39,535 nt of DNA from positions 1 through 39,535 of the forward strand of contig JAATFM010000040.1 of the NCBI GenBank assembly GCA_015655195.1, read 5' to 3'. The translations under genes were made by a program, and so were the position numbers. Each line of letters starts with the position of its first letter. Positions within the stretch are counted from its first letter, which is position 1. Shown piece by piece: positions 35,693 to 39,535 of this stretch. The notes under the pieces were generated by a model that saw only the letters and a program-made list of their open reading frames with translations, did not search any database and had not been told where the DNA came from. This DNA comes from Terriglobales bacterium. Lineage in GTDB: Bacteria; Acidobacteriota; Terriglobia; Terriglobales; Acidobacteriaceae.

Positions 35693-36688
35693 ATGACAAG
35701 CCGTCGTGATTTTATGAAGGAAGCCGCCACCGGAGCGCTGCTGCTGGGCACACAGGGCAGCTTCGCACTGGCCCGCGCCGCAGAGAAGTACACCGAAACC
35801 GGCAAATCCAAGGTCGTCATCGCGCGTGACCCGACTCTCCACGATGCTGATGGCCAGCTTGATGAAAAGCGTGCGCAGGCGCTGCTTGACCGCGCCATTG
35901 CCGCTTACACCGGCCGCGAGCGCCAAATCGATGCATGGAAACACATCATTGGCAACGCCAAGGTCGTCGGCCTCAAGACCAACGGCCTCGGCGGCAAGGG
36001 CATTTCCACGCACTCTGTTCTTGCCTATGCCATCGCTGAGCGCTTGCAGCAAGCTGGCATTCAGCCGGGCAACATTATCATTTGGGACCGCAACGCCCGC
36101 GACTTGCAGGCATGTGGGCTGGCCATCGCGACCGATCCGAGCCGCGTGCGGTGCTATGGTTCCGATGTCTCCGGCTTCGAGGATCAGCAGGAATCGTGGG
36201 GTTCGGCGCGCATCCGGCTGTCCAAAATTCTTACTCACGAATGCGATCTGGTTATCGGCGTGCCGATTCTCAAGGACCACAGTATGTCCGGCGTGACCTT
36301 TGCCATGAAGAATATGTATGGCGTCGTCGATCGCCCGCAGGACCTGCATACAGGCGGCTGCAACCCCGGCGTGGCCGACCTGAATTGCATCCCAGCGGTA
36401 CGGAACAAGGTGCGCTTCACCATCGGCGACGCGATGACTTCGGTCTATGAGGGCGGGCCGGGCTTCCGGCCCGAGCATCTGTGGCAGCCCAACGCATTGA
36501 TCGTCGGCGAGGACCGCGTAGCCATTGATTACACGGCATGGCAGATGCTGGAGCGCAAGCGCGCCGAGGTTGGATTGAAAACTTTCGACGCCGTCGGGCG
36601 GCCGCCGCATTACATCGCCACTGCGGCTGATGCTGCGCACAACCTCGGTACTAACAACCCGCAGCGTATTCATCTCGTGGAAATCTAG
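35693..36688 (+). CDS. Tat-exported DUF362 protein, first copy
   Basis: ATG at 35693 (GAGG at 35683-35686) gives 331 residues opening with a textbook twin-arginine signal (MTSRRDFMKEAATGALLLG, cleavage near ALA). An in-frame GTG at 35681 is less likely. The DUF362 domain follows: VVGLKTNGLGGKGISTH, then GNIIIWDRNARDL, LVIGVPILKDHSMSGVT with the key FAMKNMYGVV, and VGEDRVAIDYTAWQ near the end. DUF362 proteins are of unknown biochemistry and often sit with ferredoxins. No Cx2Cx2C cluster motif is present, so it would need electrons from the neighbouring polyferredoxin if it is redox-active. It is paralogous to the next gene. Confidence 0.9.
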   Translation: MTSRRDFMKEAATGALLLGTQGSFALARAAEKYTETGKSKVVIARDPTLHDADGQLDEKRAQALLDRAIAAYTGRERQIDAWKHIIGNAKVVGLKTNGLGGKGISTHSVLAYAIAERLQQAGIQPGNIIIWDRNARDLQACGLAIATDPSRVRCYGSDVSGFEDQQESWGSARIRLSKILTHECDLVIGVPILKDHSMSGVTFAMKNMYGVVDRPQDLHTGGCNPGVADLNCIPAVRNKVRFTIGDAMTSVYEGGPGFRPEHLWQPNALIVGEDRVAIDYTAWQMLERKRAEVGLKTFDAVGRPPHYIATAADAAHNLGTNNPQRIHLVEI

Positions 36689-36769
36689 AAACCTGGGCAT
36701 CCCACCTTCGGCGTGTGTTTGTTCCTGTGGCTAAAGTGGAATACCTCGCAATCATCGCGGAGAATCAAC

Positions 36770-37786
36770 ATGGTCGAAGAAACACGCAACGCGGGCACAA
36801 AGCCTGACCAGCCAACTGTAATTACGCGACGCGAAGCCATGCTGCAACTACTTCGCGCCGGCGGCATTGCTGCAGCCGGTGGTGGCGTAGCCGTCTGGCT
36901 CAGCGAACGCAGCGCTCGGCCCGTCCCTGTCCGCGCCGAACAGGCCCGCCGCGACCATCGCGTCTCCGCGAACCCGCAACTGCCAAAGATGACCGTGGTG
37001 CAAAATGGCGAGCCGCGCGCACTGGTCCAGCGCGCACTCGCCGATCTCGGCGGCATGAACCGCTTCATTTCTCGTCAGGACATCGTAGTCATCAAGCCCA
37101 ACATTGCATGGGACCGCACGCCCGAGCAGGCTGCCAACACCAACCCCGACCTTGTGGCCGAAGTTGTACGCCAATGCTGGCAGGCAGGGGCGAAGCGCGT
37201 AATCGTCACCGATGTCAGTTGCAACGAGCCTCGACGCTGCTTCCAGCGCTCCGGCATTCAAGCTGCCGCGCGTGCCGAGGGAGCCGAAGTCATTCTCCCC
37301 GATCCCGAGATGTTTCGCGAGGTGGAACTGGGTGGCGTGGTGCTCAAAACCTGGCCGGTCTTCACACCGTTCCTCGAAGCCGACAAGGTTCTCAACCTGC
37401 CTATCGCCAAGCACCACGGTCTAACTGGCGCCACGCTCAGCATGAAGAACTGGTATGGCATTCTCGGTGGCCAGCGCAACCGGCTGCACCAGCAGATTCA
37501 CCAGAGTCTTGTGGACCTGGCCGGTTTCATGCTGCCCACACTCACCATTATGGATTGCTATCGCATCCTGCTGCGTAACGGCCCGACCGGCGGCAATCTC
37601 GAAGACGTGGCGCTGAAGAAGACCGTCGTCGCCAGCATCGATCCCGTAGCGCTCGACACGTATGTCGCCAAAGCCTACTGGAATCTTGACCCCGAGCACT
37701 TGCCGTATTTACAGATGGCGGCAAACCGCGGCCTCGGCACGACTTCCTTCGAGGATATTCAGGTCAGGTTCAGCCAGTTGGCCTAA
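36770..37786 (+). CDS. Tat-signal DUF362 protein, second copy
   Basis: ATG at 36770 with GGAGA upstream gives 338 residues; the frame opens earlier (36713) without a good ribosome site. The N terminus has TRREAMLQLLRAGGIAAAGG, a twin-arginine-like signal that may remain as a membrane anchor. The DUF362 domain shows DIVVIKPNIAWDRTPEQAA, RVIVTDVSCNEPRR, LNLPIAKHHGLTGATLSM with MKNWYGILGG, and VASIDPVALDTYVAKAYW. The HxxxGxTxxMKNxYG motif is shared with the preceding gene, but the two are otherwise well diverged, so the duplication is old. Only scattered Cys residues are present. It ends the operon; a hairpin with T-runs lies 150 bases downstream. Confidence 0.9.
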   Translation: MVEETRNAGTKPDQPTVITRREAMLQLLRAGGIAAAGGGVAVWLSERSARPVPVRAEQARRDHRVSANPQLPKMTVVQNGEPRALVQRALADLGGMNRFISRQDIVVIKPNIAWDRTPEQAANTNPDLVAEVVRQCWQAGAKRVIVTDVSCNEPRRCFQRSGIQAAARAEGAEVILPDPEMFREVELGGVVLKTWPVFTPFLEADKVLNLPIAKHHGLTGATLSMKNWYGILGGQRNRLHQQIHQSLVDLAGFMLPTLTIMDCYRILLRNGPTGGNLEDVALKKTVVASIDPVALDTYVAKAYWNLDPEHLPYLQMAANRGLGTTSFEDIQVRFSQLA

Positions 37787-37936
37787 ACCCATTCGTCCTG
37801 TCGCATGAGCGGCTTGGCATCCCTACTCAGCAGCACCGAACGCTTCATCCAGCAGATGATCGACTCCATGCGCGACGGACTTCCCAATCGTTAGATCAGA
37901 ATCCGAGTAAGCGTGCCCTCGCCGCAATCGTGCAGG

Positions 37937-37963
37937 GTGGTTTTTTCTTAAGAAAAAAGCCAC
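37937..37963. terminator. AT-rich palindromic hairpin, probable bidirectional terminator
   Basis: TTTTTTCTTAAGAAAAAA (37941-37958) is a perfect palindrome, extended by GTGG (37937-37940) pairing with CCAC (37960-37963) past one bulged base. It lies between the convergent DUF362 operon and the GH2 gene. A T6 run on each strand fits termination in both directions; an imperfect CCCT/AGGG hairpin precedes it on the plus strand. Confidence 0.6.
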
Positions 37964-38011
37964 AGAAGCAAGGTGCATTTGGGTACATCTACTCGGATTC
38001 TGCTCGCGCTG

Positions 38012-39535
38012 TTAATTGCCGGGAAGATTACTTCCGGCAAACGCATCTACCAGCGATACAACCTTCATCTGCTTCCTCAGTTCCTCCAAAGTCACGTTAT
38101 CGCCGGTCACGTGGATCGAGACCGGTTCATTTGGCAGGAGGTTCATGTAATTATCCGAGTACTGTACGTCCGCTCCTCCAAACGACAAGTAAGCAGCCCG
38201 CGCCAGGACTGGCGACTTCATCACGACATTGAATCCATCTGTAGCTGGTGAGATCTCGGCGGAGATGGTTGCCGGTTGCAGATGGATCTGCTTCGAGGGG
38301 ACAAAGAATACGAGGTTAGAGGAAACCTCTTTACCACCGATGGTCAGGTTAGCAACGCCTACGAGCCGCGACATATCCAACTTGCCCAGGCTGAGCAGAT
38401 CGGTCATCGTGATTTGTTGATAAATCCTGGATGCGAGAGGGGCGATGGTGACATTCTGGCTGGTCTCCTTGATCACCTTGCCATTGAAGTCAAGGATGCG
38501 CAGCCGGAGTTGCCCATCTTCTGCTGCGACTTTGTCAGAGACAATAAAAAGCGAAAGCGTTCCATTATCGAAATGCGGAGAAACAAGGACAGGGGCATAG
38601 AATCTGCGCGCATAGTACTGGAGTGCCTTCCAGCGGCCATAGTAGTCGATGCTTGCCCACGATGCGACGGGCCAGCAGTCATTGAGCTGCCAGAATAATG
38701 AGCCCATTGTCTCCGGCCTCTTGCGGCGAAAGCTCTCCGCGCCTACCTTGATCCCCTCGGCCTGAAGAACCTGACTGGCATAGAGGAACGAGGCAAGGTC
38801 TTTCGGCTCGCCAAAATACCGGGACATATACGTTTGCATGATTTTGTTTCCGCCCCAGTTCTTCTGATGAACCAGCATCACCGGGGTGAAGATGTCCTTT
38901 CTATCTTCGGGGGAAGTAAAGGACTCGATCGTCTTCATCTCCGGGAAGGACTGGAAGCCGTATTCGGAAACAAAGCGCCACGGCCGCTTTTCATACTCGC
39001 TGAAATCCGCATCCTGATGCCATACGCTCCAATCATGATTGTCGCCACTCTGATACGCATCGGTAAGCTCCTCGTAATCCGCGCTCGGGGTGCTCGGCCA
39101 GTATGGGGTCTGAGGATCGACGCGTGCCGCTGTGGTCGCCAGCACTCCGCTGAACTCCGTCAGGTAATCCTGCCAGATGCGCTCGTGCACGGATGGAGGC
39201 AACTGCCCGTTTCCATTCCAGTCACGTAGCGATTCGGTTTCGTTGTTTCCAGCCCAGATGACGATGCTGGGATGATTTCGGAGCCGCGTCATCTGATACT
39301 CGGCCTCCTGCTGAATGTCCTGCTTGAAGGAGTAGGTTCCGGGTTGCCAATTGTTGCCGAACATCAGATCGTGCCAGACCATCAGGCCCAACTCATCGCA
39401 TAAGTCATAAAACTCCTGGGTCTCGTAATAGCCCCCTCCCCAAAGGCGGACCATGTTCATGTTCGCGTCCTTGGCGGATTGGAGAATATACCTATACTTT
39501 TCACTCGTCACGCGATTCGGAAAGCTGTCGAAGGG
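38012..39535 (-). CDS. GH2-family beta-mannosidase-like enzyme (5' end missing)
   Basis: The frame runs off the right edge; 507 codons of the C-terminal part are seen. A GTG at 39511 is internal, since PFDSFPNR precedes it in frame. The barrel shows MVRLWGGGYYETQEFYDLCD and MVWHDLMFGNN. IVIWAGNNETE carries the acid/base Glu (codon 39241-39239), and FVSEYGFQSFP carries the nucleophile Glu (38965-38963). SLFWQLNDCWPVASWASIDY is the typical mannosidase-type end of the barrel. C-terminal beta-sandwich domains follow. GH2 beta-mannosidases release terminal beta-mannose, for example the core mannose of N-glycans or mannan oligomers. The N-terminal domains and any signal peptide lie outside the window. 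It converges on the DUF362 operon. Confidence 0.92.
   Translation of the reverse strand, partial: PFDSFPNRVTSEKYRYILQSAKDANMNMVRLWGGGYYETQEFYDLCDELGLMVWHDLMFGNNWQPGTYSFKQDIQQEAEYQMTRLRNHPSIVIWAGNNETESLRDWNGNGQLPPSVHERIWQDYLTEFSGVLATTAARVDPQTPYWPSTPSADYEELTDAYQSGDNHDWSVWHQDADFSEYEKRPWRFVSEYGFQSFPEMKTIESFTSPEDRKDIFTPVMLVHQKNWGGNKIMQTYMSRYFGEPKDLASFLYASQVLQAEGIKVGAESFRRKRPETMGSLFWQLNDCWPVASWASIDYYGRWKALQYYARRFYAPVLVSPHFDNGTLSLFIVSDKVAAEDGQLRLRILDFNGKVIKETSQNVTIAPLASRIYQQITMTDLLSLGKLDMSRLVGVANLTIGGKEVSSNLVFFVPSKQIHLQPATISAEISPATDGFNVVMKSPVLARAAYLSFGGADVQYSDNYMNLLPNEPVSIHVTGDNVTLEELRKQMKVVSLVDAFAGSNLPGN

Noticed and set aside
35642..36700. 352-residue open frame on the minus strand opposite the first DUF362 gene
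   Set aside because: Antisense shadow; the plus strand carries a Tat signal and DUF362 motifs.
37805..37894. 29-codon frame (MSGLASLLSSTERFIQQMID...) after the second DUF362 gene
   Set aside because: No Shine-Dalgarno and no recognised family; too short to support, though the amphipathic look was noted.

Overview
The window is GC-rich bacterial DNA with dense coding. It most resembles an acidobacterium of the Terriglobia type (Granulicella, Terriglobus and relatives). That placement is inference from gene content: a long operon of exported glycoside hydrolases, a membrane-anchored regulator of a kind abundant in that phylum, TolC and HlyD efflux operons, and many twin-arginine (Tat) signals. 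No rRNA, tRNA or CRISPR array was found.

Left part (1-17541), glycan breakdown. A GH39-like beta-xylosidase, cut by the left edge, converges on a membrane-anchored regulator gene (1294-2712, minus). Divergent from the regulator is a tight six-gene run (3032-16204, plus): GH3, GH92 alpha-mannosidase, a Tat-exported beta-helix protein, a GH95-like six-hairpin protein, an SGNH esterase-like hydrolase and a GH38 alpha-mannosidase. It ends at a perfect 16-bp hairpin shared with a convergent gene for a Tat-exported protein of unknown function (16294-17541, minus). A GH2 beta-mannosidase cut by the right edge (38012-39535, minus) adds to the mannose theme. The likely substrate is a mannose-containing branched glycan.

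Middle part (18107-32310), efflux. A minus-strand operon encodes three tandem HlyD-type adaptors, one MacB/FtsX-type permease and a TolC-like channel. No ABC ATPase gene is present. Next to it is a mobile-element graveyard (about 25177-25650) holding a frameshifted tyrosine recombinase tail, an IS91-type transposase start and an IS200/IS605-type TnpA piece. Beyond that, a TetR regulator is divergent from a complete RND pump (inner-membrane pump, adaptor, lipoprotein channel), with a clear operator candidate between them.

Right part (32550-37786). After a small cupin protein comes a plus-strand operon: a membrane polyferredoxin that looks like NapH fused to NapG through an internal twin-arginine segment, a DUF6599-type lipoprotein, and two Tat-signal DUF362 proteins. 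This looks like an envelope electron-transfer module of unknown purpose and is the best candidate for an undescribed system here.
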